Source: JACPNA01 sp964429715
GTDB taxonomy: Archaea; Nanobdellota; Nanobdellia; Woesearchaeales; GW2011-AR9
Direction: 5' to 3'
Length of the DNA: 17,217 nucleotides
Assembly: GCA_964429715.1 (NCBI GenBank)
Contig: CAYSCV010000022.1
Coordinates: forward strand, 1 to 17,217
The translations under genes and the position numbers were made by a program. Of the stretch, positions 1-10,086 are shown in pieces. Numbering within the stretch: position 1 is the first letter of the stretch; each line of letters begins with the position of its first letter. The notes below the pieces were generated by a model. It saw only the letters and a list, made by a program, of their open reading frames with translations, did not search any database and had not been told where the DNA came from.

Positions 1-1485
1 GGTGATTTCACCGTTATGATCTCGATCTAAAGCTTTGTTGGCGTTATATGCATTAGTTCCTTCTTTGAATAAAACGTAGGTGTCTTCTTTACCTATAGCT
101 CTTGGCCAAAATACAGCCATCGCGATGTCACCAAGATTATTTGGGCGGATTTTAGGGTTGAACCAATTGAAATATTTTTCTACGTATTCGAGTTGTTGTA
201 GTTGAGTCATTGTACGTAATTTTTCTGTTGAGGTACCGAGACGAGTGGCGGTGGAACTTAAGAATTGAATCAGTCCGGTTGCGCTACTCCATTTACTTTT
301 TAGACTGGGATTGAATGTGCCTCCTGTTTCAAAGCGCATGACGGCGATTACGTATTCTGGTTTGGTGTTAAGGTTACTTGCAATTTGATTGACTTTGGCA
401 AGGAAGGCGTCGTCGTATTTACCTGCGGCTTTTTCTTGCTGAATTTTTTTGGATAAGGTGCTTTCATCTATAGGAAGAAGAGTCGTTGAAGGAATGAATG
501 ATTGAGAACTTACTTGCGGTTGAGGAGGTACGTAGACTTCTTGGAATGTTTTCCAGCTATTTGTGCGAGGGTCCCAAATTTGTTCTTTGTGTTCAGGAGT
601 GATGTACATGCCTATACGTTTCAACCAGACTTCGTCTATATTTTTACAACGTTGTTGGTCATCACAAAATGATTGAGTGGATGGAGCAGCACTCTGTGCG
701 CTACTATGAACCAATCCAATGTTGGTTGTTTCTTCAGGAATAGATGCATCTTCTACAATAGGGGTTTCGGTTTCAAAGTCCTGATAGGCATTTTTTTCTT
801 CTTCTGTTTCCATGGCAGAGATAGGAGGGCCGGTGAAGGGGAGATTTACTTCTTGGAATTTTTGAAAAACAGATGTTGCCCAGTTTTTTGCGCGTGGATC
901 ATTAGAAGGGAAATGACCTGTAGTATCACTTGTTAATAATTTGGCGTATGGTCGTGAATCGATTAGTTGACAGGATGTGCCAAGACCTTCTTGGAGTTGA
1001 GTATAGAAAGTATCTCGTTGTATTTTTTTTGAGGGATCTTCTTTATCAACAGGGCCTATCCACATACATTTTATATTTTTATCAGTAACCGCTTTGACAA
1101 GTTGAGATATTTGGTTTATTCTTGCCGTTTTATCTGAAGTTGAGGCTTCAATATTGCCACCTAAAGAGATTAATACAACATTTGGGGAAAAAAGAGTTAG
1201 ATATTCGTTAATTGGTTTTGTGTTATAATCTTCTAACTTGGAATTATGGGTGGAGCCTAATGTTGGTTTAACACAATGAAAACCACCCTCGATATAATGC
1301 TGAGCAGTAGCACTAACACAGCCGTAACTTTCTACTTGATGTCCTGCTTCTTTGAGTAGTCGATCTAATTCATGTCCATAAGTACCGGCGTAATGAGAAT
1401 CACCAAGAATGAGAATTTTTTCTGCGTGAACAAGTGTTGAGAAAGTGAGTAGAGATATAATAAATAAAATGAGTGTTTTGTTCAT
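1..1485 (-). CDS. Secreted SGNH-hydrolase / lytic-transglycosylase fusion (C-terminus outside window)
   Basis: The frame is open from ATG at 1485 to the window edge: 495 residues, no stop. Residues 1-21 are a signal peptide ending VHA. Residues 23-210 look like an SGNH/GDSL esterase-type domain: ILGDSHYAG gives Ser30 as likely nucleophile, SLGGN (Asn111) fits the block III Asn, and H191 in TGHFP is the likely catalytic His. A low-complexity acidic linker follows (about 222-345). Residues 375-495 match phage and bacterial transglycosylase-like (SLT/lysozyme-fold) domains: Glu386 in MRFETGG is the expected catalytic acid, followed by SATGLIQFL and LEYVEKYF. The last visible residues, LDRDHNGEIT, resemble an EF-hand loop, also typical of this transglycosylase type. 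The start lies 2 bp after the stop of the pilin-like gene, with no Shine-Dalgarno, so it is probably co-transcribed and translationally coupled. Domain calls are by eye. The transglycosylase assignment is firmer than the SGNH one. Confidence 0.85.
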   Translation of the reverse strand, partial: MNKTLILFIISLLTFSTLVHAEKILILGDSHYAGTYGHELDRLLKEAGHQVESYGCVSATAQHYIEGGFHCVKPTLGSTHNSKLEDYNTKPINEYLTLFSPNVVLISLGGNIEASTSDKTARINQISQLVKAVTDKNIKCMWIGPVDKEDPSKKIQRDTFYTQLQEGLGTSCQLIDSRPYAKLLTSDTTGHFPSNDPRAKNWATSVFQKFQEVNLPFTGPPISAMETEEEKNAYQDFETETPIVEDASIPEETTNIGLVHSSAQSAAPSTQSFCDDQQRCKNIDEVWLKRIGMYITPEHKEQIWDPRTNSWKTFQEVYVPPQPQVSSQSFIPSTTLLPIDESTLSKKIQQEKAAGKYDDAFLAKVNQIASNLNTKPEYVIAVMRFETGGTFNPSLKSKWSSATGLIQFLSSTATRLGTSTEKLRTMTQLQQLEYVEKYFNWFNPKIRPNNLGDIAMAVFWPRAIGKEDTYVLFKEGTNAYNANKALDRDHNGEIT

Positions 1486-1487
1486 TT

Positions 1488-2036
1488 TTATTCAATAATG
1501 AATGTTTTTTTTACTGTGGATTGTTTGTTGAGAAGAGGGTTTTCGATTTTGAGTTCTAATGTATATTGGCCGTTCGGGATGCCTTTGCCGATGCTGAAGT
1601 AGTCTTTGAAGAAGATGGATTCGATTTTTTCTTGGCTTGCGGCGTCGTATTGGAAGTTTTTTTTCAAATCAACATCGAGCATGACTTTACCTGTACTTGA
1701 GAGGATGCGATAGTTTTCAATGATCATGACGTCGCCGTAATAGGGAGTGGTGTCAATAGTGAAGCGGAAATAGGCGTCATCGCCAAGAGTGAAGGTAGTT
1801 TGCGGTTCGAGGCATTGGTATTGTTCGTTGACGTAGGAGCAGAAAGAGAAGTCTTTAATGGCAAGTGAACCTTGGCGTTCATAAGGGATGAATTCGGTGT
1901 TTAAGATTTGTTGATTGGTGTTGCTATTAACGGTGAGGACACCTTGTTGGACGAGGAATAAGATGAGGGCGCTGGTTATCACTATGGCGACGAGAACGAT
2001 TAATATTTCCAATGTGGCGTAGGCTTTGTTGTTCAT
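1488..2036 (-). CDS. Type IV pilin-like protein with class III signal peptide
   Basis: A complete 182-aa frame. The N-terminus MNNKA|YATLE followed by a hydrophobic stretch (residues 11-30) fits the archaeal prepilin rule: Lys at -2, Ala at -1, Glu at +5 of the mature chain. A PibD/FlaK-type peptidase would cut after Ala5, and the hydrophobic helix would form the pilus core or anchor the protein. The rest (about 35-182) is predicted to be beta-rich, ending in a NGQYTLELKIEN strand pattern like Ig-type or CARDB surface domains; two Cys sit near residues 66-75. The start lies 1 bp from an assembly gap, so no RBS or promoter can be seen and a longer N-terminus cannot be formally excluded, though the signal motif argues for this start. 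It overlaps nothing and is followed 2 bp later by the transglycosylase gene. It could be a minor pilin or a pseudopilin-like subunit of an export machine. Confidence 0.85.
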   Translation of the reverse strand: MNNKAYATLEILIVLVAIVITSALILFLVQQGVLTVNSNTNQQILNTEFIPYERQGSLAIKDFSFCSYVNEQYQCLEPQTTFTLGDDAYFRFTIDTTPYYGDVMIIENYRILSSTGKVMLDVDLKKNFQYDAASQEKIESIFFKDYFSIGKGIPNGQYTLELKIENPLLNKQSTVKKTFIIE

Positions 2037-2037
2037 G

Positions 2038-2137
2038 NNNNNNNNNNNNNNNNNNNNNNNNNNNNNNNNNNNNNNNNNNNNNNNNNNNNNNNNNNNNNNN
2101 NNNNNNNNNNNNNNNNNNNNNNNNNNNNNNNNNNNNN
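2038..2137. other. Assembly gap (100 N)
   Basis: Exactly 100 unresolved bases. A round 100 is commonly used for a gap of unknown length, so the real distance, the 3' end of the giant gene, the promoter or RBS of the pilin-like gene, and possibly further genes are missing here. Reading frames drawn through the gap are not meaningful. Confidence 0.99.
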
Positions 2138-5100
2138 TTTAGGTTGGCAACATTGAGCTGTTTTTCCGGGACAGCCTTTTTTTGGATCATCTGTATAATC
2201 AGTGTAGGATTTACAGGAAGTGAATCCTGTGCCTGGTTCACGACAAGTATATTCATTCCATTTAACAGGTGTTGCAAATCCTGCTTTTGTTCCGGATTGA
2301 CCACATAAAGTATTTGGAGAAGGTGTTGGTGTAGTACCAGTGCCAAAGCCGCAGCCGGCTTTGTTGTTTACTTCAGTCAAGTATTTGAATATTTTTTGGT
2401 ATTCGGCGGTGTTGGTGACGGTGACAGGGTAGGGAGCGCTAGGAGGAGGGACTAAATATTGACGGTTGTAGAATGTGTTTAATCTAGCACAAACTTCTGA
2501 TTTATATTTTGTTGACCATTCAGCTTTGCCATCAAGAATAAAACAGGCAATGGAATAAAAAATTGCTTGAGCGTCTTCAATGTCACTGAGTTTACGTTGG
2601 ATAATTGATTCTGCGAGTGGTTGAACGATATGACAGTTGCCGGCCATGAATTCGTCGTGGATGGTGTTCAGAGCTTTGCCCGCAGTGGGTTGGAGTTGGA
2701 TGACTAAATTCTGGGTGTGTTTTGCTTTACCGTAGGCAGGCGGGGCTTTGACTAATTGAGTTGCGCCATAACAATTGCCAAATTCATCAGGGAGAAGTAA
2801 TTCGGTGGTTACAGAAATTGCTTTTTTATCTATGCCGGTGGAAGAGGATGTTGCAGCGGAAATGTCGTAGGTGCAGCCTTTAGTTCCCGATGCAGAGCCT
2901 ACAAGATTATGAACGCGAACGCCGGCAAGATCGTATTTTACTTGAATTAATTCATCGGGTTTGAATGTTTCTTTGCTGTCCTCTTTTTTGATTAAGATAT
3001 CTGTGCCGGCTTTTTTATCATAGGGTAAGAGAACGGTAACACCGGTTGGAACGTGAACAAGATATTCACCGGCACTGTTCTTTTCGTATATGAATCGAAA
3101 TTTATTTGCGGCAAGCGCTTTACCATATTCATCTATTTGCGGTTGGGCGCAATTCGTATCACTTTCGAATTCATTTAACACAATGTTACTTGTGGCGCCG
3201 CCAAAGAGTTCAGGACGCACACTTCCAAGATTGAGTTCTTGGGAAAATGGCCCGGTTATTTGTTGCGGTAATAAAGTAGGCGGATATTCTTGAAGAGTTG
3301 TAGTTAATCCGGCAACGGTGTTTTTGAGGCAGTATTTACCGCCGTCAAGGAAGATGTGATTTTTTATACGAATGGTATCTCCTTTTAGAAATAAATTTGG
3401 TTTATCACAGGTAACGAAGGTACCACTGGTTTTGTCAAAACAGCTGGTGTAGGGATCTTCTAAGTAGGCACTTGTACCGCCGCTAAAGAGAGAAATAATC
3501 TCCGGACAGATATATCGACCAGTGGGAAGATCAACTTGGCAGACGAATTCGCCAGGAGGGGAAACGTCAGAGAGAGGGAAATAAAATTGAGCTTTTTTAG
3601 AGGTTTTATCTACTTTTGTGGTATCAGGATCAAAACAACTGGCGGCGTCTTCAAAGCGATCGAGGGTTAATTCGATGACAACGTGATCATACCGGTAATG
3701 GGAACTTACTTTTTGCGGCGAAGGTAGTTTCATGTCAATCATTTGGCCCCTTGCAAGATTAGTGCGTTTGCCTTGTTCAAGATATTTTATTTTCTCGGAT
3801 TCAAATGGAGTTTTTTGGGTTGCTTGGAGACAATCACAGCCTTGAGCACCACAATTTACACCGGGTTTGCCTTGATCTTCAGGTCCAACACATTTGAGGT
3901 AGATATCAGCTTGGCGTAATTTACAGCCGGGTAAAATAAGCGCACCGATTTCATAATTATACACTGCATTTCCGGTTGTGGGATCGTACGTTGAGAGTTC
4001 ACGAAAAGTAGGCATTGCTAAGGGAACGGTTTTAGTGGAAACAGAATAGGCTGCTGCTTCAATAAAATTCATACCCATCGGCCAATCGAAGCCAAAGGCT
4101 GCCATGCACATGGATTGGGCGAAGCCTTGGGTACCTGTGGCGAAGTATTCATTTAATTTAGCGTTGCCATAATCGCCTTTAATTTCATCTATAGAAGATT
4201 GCATGGCTTGGGGAATAGAACCAAACGCGGCGGCAGAGATTTCACTGATGCCCTCAAAAGCGCCCCCTTCGGGTTTGTCATCGGAAGTGGAAGGAGAACA
4301 ACCACTGTTTAGGGCGGCGATGCCTTTGTATAATAGACCACAGACGTGTTGAGAGAATACTGTTTTACATACACCGGCATCTCTGAGACCAGTACGTTTG
4401 GCTTGGACCATACAAGTATTTAAGCCTTGTAAAATGCTGCGCAGCATTTGTAGGTCGGCACGAATTGTGCTTAAACAAGCGCCTTGAATGGCGCCAAGAT
4501 ATTGAGTTTTTGGATTGACTGTGGGGAATTGTTTATCTTTTCCACGTAGATAATCTGTTAAATAATCTGCACCGAAGGCTTGGGAGCGATCACGGCTGGC
4601 ATAGTAACGCCATTCGGGGTAATATGTCCCTAAGACACCATGGGATTCGCGAAATAATTGGTATTGTTGGAAGTCCCAATCTTCACCATTGCCATCGGCA
4701 TCTTTCTTTCCGGCTTCACGTGCGCCGAAACTGGGAGTGGGGGGATTTTTATCAGCAATGCAGACGCATTGAAGCAAGCCGGTTGTGTGTTTGTCTTTGT
4801 CGATGCCTTTAATGGAGTATTCAGTATCAGTTGGATTTTTCTTTTCTAATTCTAAGAAACAATCTTTTGTATATCCGGCAGAGTAGCTGTCTTGTTTTTT
4901 TAAGAGTTTGTTGGAGTCGTATAACTGTGTTGTTCCTACGTCATCGATAGCTTCACGATAACAACCGTTTGAGGCAGATGTTGAGTTTTCCCCATCATCG
5001 CGAAGGTAGACATTTTGAATACTATTTATTTTTGCGGCTATATAACCAGGACGGCGAGGGTTTTTACAGGCGTTGTCACATGTTTGGTCTTTACCAACAA

Positions 5101-7783
5101 TCATATTCTGTGCGCCAGGGGCTTGATACGCAAATAAATTACTTGTCCCGGCATATTTGGTTTTATGTTGTTCGATGGTTAAGCCAAATTCTTTGACAAG
5201 TTTTAATTTGGTGATTTCTGGACTTGGAGAAGGAGTATCAGAATTGATGACATATAATTTATTATCCGCGCGATAACAAGTGAATGTACCTTCTTTTTTA
5301 ATAAGCGTGGCAGCGGTTTCGGTTGAGCCAAGTGTATCTTGTTTAATTAGTTCTTGGCAGTTTTCAATTAATTGTAAAGGTACACCACTAGCGGTAGATG
5401 CGCATTGCTGCTGGGCAAGAATTACTTTGTCAACGTCTTCTTTATCTTTTGATGCAGTCCAGCCGGCAGGAACAGAACGGCAGAAGACGCGATCGCAGCT
5501 CCAGCGATAGACTTGATCGAGTTTGGATTCGGCACTCCAAAGGGATGCGGTTTTGGAGCAACGTTTGTCTAATGAAATTGTAGTTTTTTTATCCCAATCT
5601 GGACCGTATTGTTTTATGATTGCGTTTAACTGTGTTGGGTCTTTAATGTTTGTTGTCCAATCGTCAACAGTACTATCCAACAATAATTTATTTTGGGCGG
5701 CAGGACTGGGGCATATTTCTTCAGCTTTTTTATCTGTGTCTAGTTTGTCAGAATAAAATTCGGTTTTTGAGGTGAAGAATCTGGCCCATCTCAACGCGTT
5801 TTTTCCTAAGAAGGAACCAATGCATCCAACACCAAAGATTTTAATTGAGGTTTCCAAATAAGGCATGACGGTATCAATCTGGCGCATGACAAAGGCAGTG
5901 CTGCCAATAGTTGCATTAGCGAGATAATCAGGGATGTAGTCTTTGCTTTCTAAAGGAATGTCAACGAAATAGCCTAAATCAGTACAAAAGATTTGAGTTT
6001 TAATTTCGCCTAATTGATTGCCAACACCACGTTCTTGGTAATTGACGCGAATCTTTAAAGGAAACATGACTTGACGTTTTTGGAATTCGTTCCAAAAGGT
6101 ATCTTTCTTTTCGCTTAATTTTTCTGAGCTATACAACGGAAAAGAAATAAACCAAGATGTTTTATCGGCGTTGGGTACTTTTTGTCGGGTATTTGCAGGA
6201 AGTAGATTACAGGCGGTTTTAAATTGGGGGTCTTTTAACATGCCAGGCGTACAGGCTTTTTCGAATTCGACGCTATTGATTTGAAATGGGGCTTCGGTTG
6301 TGGTTGCAGTAGCGGCACTTAAGCCGGCGCCAAGATAATTTATTTTAAAGACGGCTTGGATAGTTTCGCGGCCTTGGTCAAGAGTAGTTGGATTGATACG
6401 TAACGGGGCTTGGAATTGCGGGAGGGAGATAATAGAAAAGTCATTGCTGACAGAAGAGCATTTGTTGAGCGTAATTGTAGTTGAACCGGTTCGTGGATCG
6501 CTTCTTCGACCGAGTTGATCTTGGGCAATAATATAGACATATTTCATGGTCTGTAATTTTGTGGCTTCCACATCTACAGGCGCGATGATTACTTTTTCTA
6601 AACCGGGTGCGACTTGTTTTGGTTCTAAAGCAAAGAGATCGATTTTTTCGCTGGCAAAATCAACGTTGGAGAATGTGAATTCACCTTTATCATTAGCAGT
6701 GACTTTCGCCCAGGCTTTGTCAAAGGGAACAGGGAATTCGTAGTTGGTTGGGGTGTAGATGAAGAGAAAGACTGTGGCACCTGGTTTTGTGGTGCCGTCG
6801 ATATTGGAAACGGCCTTGCCGGTGCCTTCGTAATAATTCAGGCCTTTTTCAATTGAGAATTTGACAAAAGGGTCTTTATTGTCTAAGGTGATAGATGCGG
6901 TTTTAGCTGCAATTAAGCCGGCGTTATCAGTTGCGGTGATTTCAATTTGGTTTGTTCCTTCTTTTAGCGTGAGTTGCTGTGAGATGGATGTGCCTTTGCT
7001 TTTAGCAATTGATTTATTGTTTACGATAATTTCGTATGTACTTTCTTCGGATAGGGTTGCTTCGAGTGTGAGGGTGTTGATTGCAGTTAACGCAGGGAGG
7101 GGTTTTAGGGTGATTTCGGGTTTTTTATTGTCTGTGGCAATAGTTTGTTCCCAAGTTGCTTTGTTGCCGGCTTTGTCTGTGGCTTCAATTTTTAATTTAT
7201 TTGGCTGGTTGGCTAGAAGTGTGATGTCGAGGAAAGTGAAGGGAACGGTTGTAGGCAGAGGCTCATTTTCTTTTTTGATAGTAAAGACGGCTTTTTGAGA
7301 TGAGACTTCTTTGCCATTGAGGAATAAAGTAAGTTGGGTATTTAGTTCAGTTGTGCCGGAAATATCCAGAGTAGTTCCAGGAATGGCAAGAGGAGCAGTG
7401 ACGTTTAAAGTTGGAGGCGTTATGTCGGGCGCAGGAGTTTTAAATGAATATAAATTGCCTTTGTTGTCGTCGATGATGCTATTGCTTTCTATTTTGTAGA
7501 AGTATTCAGTATTAGGATTAAGATTTTCGAGAGGAAGAGTGTGAGATTTCACAAGTGCAGCATCGCCTAATTTTTGCAAGGATGTTTTGTCTTTGCCAAA
7601 AGAAGTGAATGAATCAGCAGGTTCATCGGTTTTCCAGGTGATTGAGGCGGAAGTTGAGGAGATATCCTGGGCTTGAACGCTTGATATTTCTAAAGCGGAA
7701 ATGAGAGGGAGATTGATGAAGAGGAGGATAGTGAACAGAGTGAAGAGTTTGAGTACGGATTGATTTAATTTATTTTTAGTCAT
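2138..7783 (-). CDS. Giant secreted cysteine-rich protein with FN3 and Ig-like domains (3' end lost in gap)
   Basis: 1882 residues are visible from ATG at 7783 to the gap; the true C-terminus is unknown. Residues 1-30 are a signal peptide (LPLISA|LEISS). Residues 32-117 form a fibronectin-III-like domain (SASITWKTDEPADS, then NLNPNTEYFYKIES). About 120-217, 218-302 and 303-440 are Ig-like or bacterial-adhesin-type domains, each opening near a PP/KPEI/DP motif and carrying an EATDKAGN or ITATDNAG strand. There is no cysteine before residue 442; after it I count about 48, suggesting a disulfide-rich extracellular body. A hydrophobic stretch at 643-660 (SIKIFGVGCIGSFLG) could be a membrane helix. 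I do not recognise the body (about 445-1882). The neighbours are other exported proteins. A TATA-like element lies about 32 bp upstream. Possible roles are adhesin, surface-contact protein or scaffold of a secretion apparatus. That it is secreted and multidomain is clear; its function is inference. Confidence 0.88.
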
Positions 7784-7810
7784 GTTATTTTTTGTAATTG
7801 TTAGGTGTTA

Positions 7811-7820
7811 TGATATACTT
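7811..7820 (-). promoter_or_regulatory. TATA box of the giant secreted protein gene
   Basis: On the minus strand AAGTATATCA, centred about 32 bp before the ATG at 7783, implies a 5' leader of only a few bases. The 89-bp spacer also carries two copies of CATTATTTTATTT (7821-7833 and 7871-7883, plus strand); the second overlaps the stop of the upstream gene. No stem-loop terminator is visible. Confidence 0.5.
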
Positions 7821-7872
7821 CATTATTTTATTTTTGTTAAATGCAATTTTGATGGTCTTATCATTATTATCA

Positions 7873-9936
7873 TTATTTTATTTCTGGTTTGGGTATGATT
7901 TGGGTGTGTTGTTCTAGGGTTAAGAGGAAGGCATATAATAATTCTTCATTGGCTTTTGGTTTGGTGCCAACGTGAAAGGTTATTTGAGGGGAAGTGGATG
8001 ATGCTAATTGATCCCAGGAGGCAAGCCATTTGCCTTTGTAGCCGCCGACAAATTGTTCATCGTTAAAGAGCTGGATTTCAAGGTCATAGGTGAAATCGGC
8101 TTTAGCAAGAAGCGTGAGCGGTTGTTCTTGTTCGAGTATTTCATCAGGCGTGCCGGTTTTGATGAGATCAATTTTATGAAAGGGCCCAGAAGCAGATGCA
8201 GAGGAGGATTGGAATGGCGAGGGTAATGATGATGAGGGGGGAAAAGGAGATGTTGTGGTTGAGGGAGGAGAGGTTGTCTTTATGTTTTCGATTGGTTTGG
8301 TGTAGGATATTTTAATTAACGCTGTTTCTTTTTTGCCAAGCGGTTCGGCTGGACCAAGTTGATTGTTTTCTAATAGTTCGTGTTTAACAATATTAATATT
8401 TTTGAGCGGGAAAGAGATTGTTGGTACGAGATTTAATTCGTGTTCTTTGCCGGCTATAGATGGAATCTGGATCCAACTTTCTTTATAGTTTTGTTTTGTG
8501 CCACGTAAAATACCGCCGGGGCAGTAGGGGTAATTGGTGGTAAAGCCGACGTTATTTTTTGAGATGTCGTATTTTGTTGTGCCGATGTCGCATTTGTAGC
8601 GCAGACAAGTATAGGTGATGGCGACATCTTCAAGAGGCTCACGAGTGTATATGCCTTGATCATTTTCGATGAGTTCATATGTTTTTATTCCCATTGGAAT
8701 TGTGCGATGGCTGCAGAATGATTCATCATTAATCGTATCAATATAAATAGGCTGCCGGGCCATAATTTCGGCACCGCGATTCGGGATGTTACGGACAAGA
8801 TGGACAGTGAATGCCATTTGAAAATTGTAATTGGTGTCGTCGGTTAAACGTACTTGCACAGGGTAGGAGACGTCATAGGTGAATTTCCATTGTTGGATGC
8901 ATAATAAAGCGAGAATATCACTGCCGCCAAATTGGGAGCTTTGCATTTTACTTCCCGCAATAGGAGTTACGGCGAAAATGAAGGGGTAATTTTCATCGTA
9001 GTTAAATGTAGTAGAAATTTTAGGCTGGTTGAATTCTTCGCCGATGTTCCAGATGTAATGGTTTTGGTAATAGGTTAAGTCTTCAGGAAAGTTGATGTAA
9101 TTTGTGCCTTGAATACGCAGCTCTTTGAGATTGATGTGGATTAATTTTTTTAATTCGGATTCGACGGTTTTAGGATTCCACGTTTTCTTTTTACAACTTA
9201 ATTCGATACCGGTAACGGGAACATTGGGGTGTTCCAAGGCAATTAAGTCTTGGGTGAGATCTTCAATTTTTAAGGAGGACATTTCAGAGTCAATAATACG
9301 CGAGGCGGTTTCATGCAGACGTTTGAGTTTGGCAGGGGATTCGGCTTGGTGATTGATTACTTCGGCGACTTTTTCACCGCTTTTGGTTCGAACTTCGACG
9401 TTCCAGTTGAGGTTGAAGATGACTTTACCATCGCCAATGTTAGTGTTGGCTTTGATTGGAGATTTTTCGATTATATCATACGCGTCTTGGAAGGGTTGGA
9501 TGTCGAGCAAACAGGATTTAGTATGTTGTTCGATGTAGGTGTCAAGTTCTTGCTTGATTTCAACTAAAGAAGGAATTCTGACGTTTTGCCCATAGGCCCA
9601 GTAGGGAATAACGTTCATGGGAGAAAGACGAAGATGTTGTGAAGCGTCATTTTGAATGTCTTTGGGCACGTTGATATAACCGCCTTGAGTGCCGATTAAG
9701 AATAATGCTTCGTCACCGGCTTGTTGGATGCAAGAGGTGATGTAGGTTTCAACTTTGCCTTTTTCGGTGGGAATCAGTTCATCGGTTTTGAATGAGACTA
9801 TCTGTTTTTGGAGCAGGAGAACTAAAGCGACGGCTAAGAGCATGACAATGCCGACAATGATGAAGATAGTAACTTGGGCTTTCTTAGAGCTAGAAATAGG
9901 AATAGTACTACATCTTTCACGCCTCTTTTGGTACAT
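7873..9936 (-). CDS. Membrane-anchored surface protein with class III-like signal peptide
   Basis: A 687-aa protein. A basic N-terminus (about 20 aa) leads into SKKA|QVTIFIIVGIV, then a hydrophobic core to about residue 42. The K-A|Q junction fits archaeal prepilin processing, but +5 is Phe, not Glu, so cleavage is uncertain and the helix may simply be an uncleaved anchor. Many DPANN surface proteins begin with a similar QVTIFI motif (recalled, not searched). The large outer part (50-555) contains scattered Cys, some in short pairs such as SCKKK and TCLRYKC. A Ser/Pro/Thr linker (about 560-592) precedes a C-terminal beta-rich domain (about 600-687). I do not recognise the outer domain as a named family. 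A TATA box about 25 bp before the ATG supports this start and a leaderless mRNA. It lies between two other exported-protein genes and is a plausible partner of the giant protein. Confidence 0.85.
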   Translation of the reverse strand: MYQKRRERCSTIPISSSKKAQVTIFIIVGIVMLLAVALVLLLQKQIVSFKTDELIPTEKGKVETYITSCIQQAGDEALFLIGTQGGYINVPKDIQNDASQHLRLSPMNVIPYWAYGQNVRIPSLVEIKQELDTYIEQHTKSCLLDIQPFQDAYDIIEKSPIKANTNIGDGKVIFNLNWNVEVRTKSGEKVAEVINHQAESPAKLKRLHETASRIIDSEMSSLKIEDLTQDLIALEHPNVPVTGIELSCKKKTWNPKTVESELKKLIHINLKELRIQGTNYINFPEDLTYYQNHYIWNIGEEFNQPKISTTFNYDENYPFIFAVTPIAGSKMQSSQFGGSDILALLCIQQWKFTYDVSYPVQVRLTDDTNYNFQMAFTVHLVRNIPNRGAEIMARQPIYIDTINDESFCSHRTIPMGIKTYELIENDQGIYTREPLEDVAITYTCLRYKCDIGTTKYDISKNNVGFTTNYPYCPGGILRGTKQNYKESWIQIPSIAGKEHELNLVPTISFPLKNINIVKHELLENNQLGPAEPLGKKETALIKISYTKPIENIKTTSPPSTTTSPFPPSSSLPSPFQSSSASASGPFHKIDLIKTGTPDEILEQEQPLTLLAKADFTYDLEIQLFNDEQFVGGYKGKWLASWDQLASSTSPQITFHVGTKPKANEELLYAFLLTLEQHTQIIPKPEIK

Positions 9937-9957
9937 AGGCTAAGGATAGTTGAAGGG

Positions 9958-9965
9958 TTTATAAA
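9958..9965 (-). promoter_or_regulatory. Canonical archaeal TATA box upstream of the 687-aa surface protein
   Basis: TTTATAAA, centred about 25 bp before the ATG at 9936, the spacing expected between TATA box and transcription start. This predicts a transcript starting at or next to the start codon (leaderless). No Shine-Dalgarno is present. So this gene has its own promoter despite being in the same-strand cluster. Confidence 0.65.
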
Positions 9966-10027
9966 GTTTGTGCTGGTTGGCGACGAGAAAATGGAAAAGA
10001 GTGAGGTTGAAATGTTGGGAGGATAGG

Positions 10028-10043
10028 TTCAACGGCAGTTGAA
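10028..10043. repeat. Small perfect hairpin in the 150-bp spacer 9937-10086
   Basis: TTCAAC and GTTGAA (6 bp each) flank a 4-base loop GGCA. It lies between the stop of the DUF5667-type gene and the promoter of the next gene on the minus strand. No T-run follows on the minus strand, so it is not a typical terminator; it may be a transcript-end structure or an operator. The rest of the spacer shows nothing beyond the TATA box. Confidence 0.35.
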
Positions 10044-10086
10044 GTTATGGGTTAGCGATTTGAAACGGAGAAGAGTGCATTTAACT

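Noticed and set aside
673..936. 87-aa plus-strand open frame
   Set aside because: It is antisense to the linker of the SGNH/transglycosylase gene, which is open across the whole region.
2012..2308. Plus-strand open frame through the gap
   Set aside because: Same reason: the N run removes stops, and the flanks are antisense to real genes.
1927..2346. Minus-strand open frame spanning the assembly gap
   Set aside because: It is only open because N bases cannot encode a stop; both ends are shadows of the pilin-like and giant genes.
6861..7298. 145-aa plus-strand open frame
   Set aside because: It is antisense to the Ig-like part of the giant gene, with no RBS or TATA box and hydrophobic shadow-type composition.
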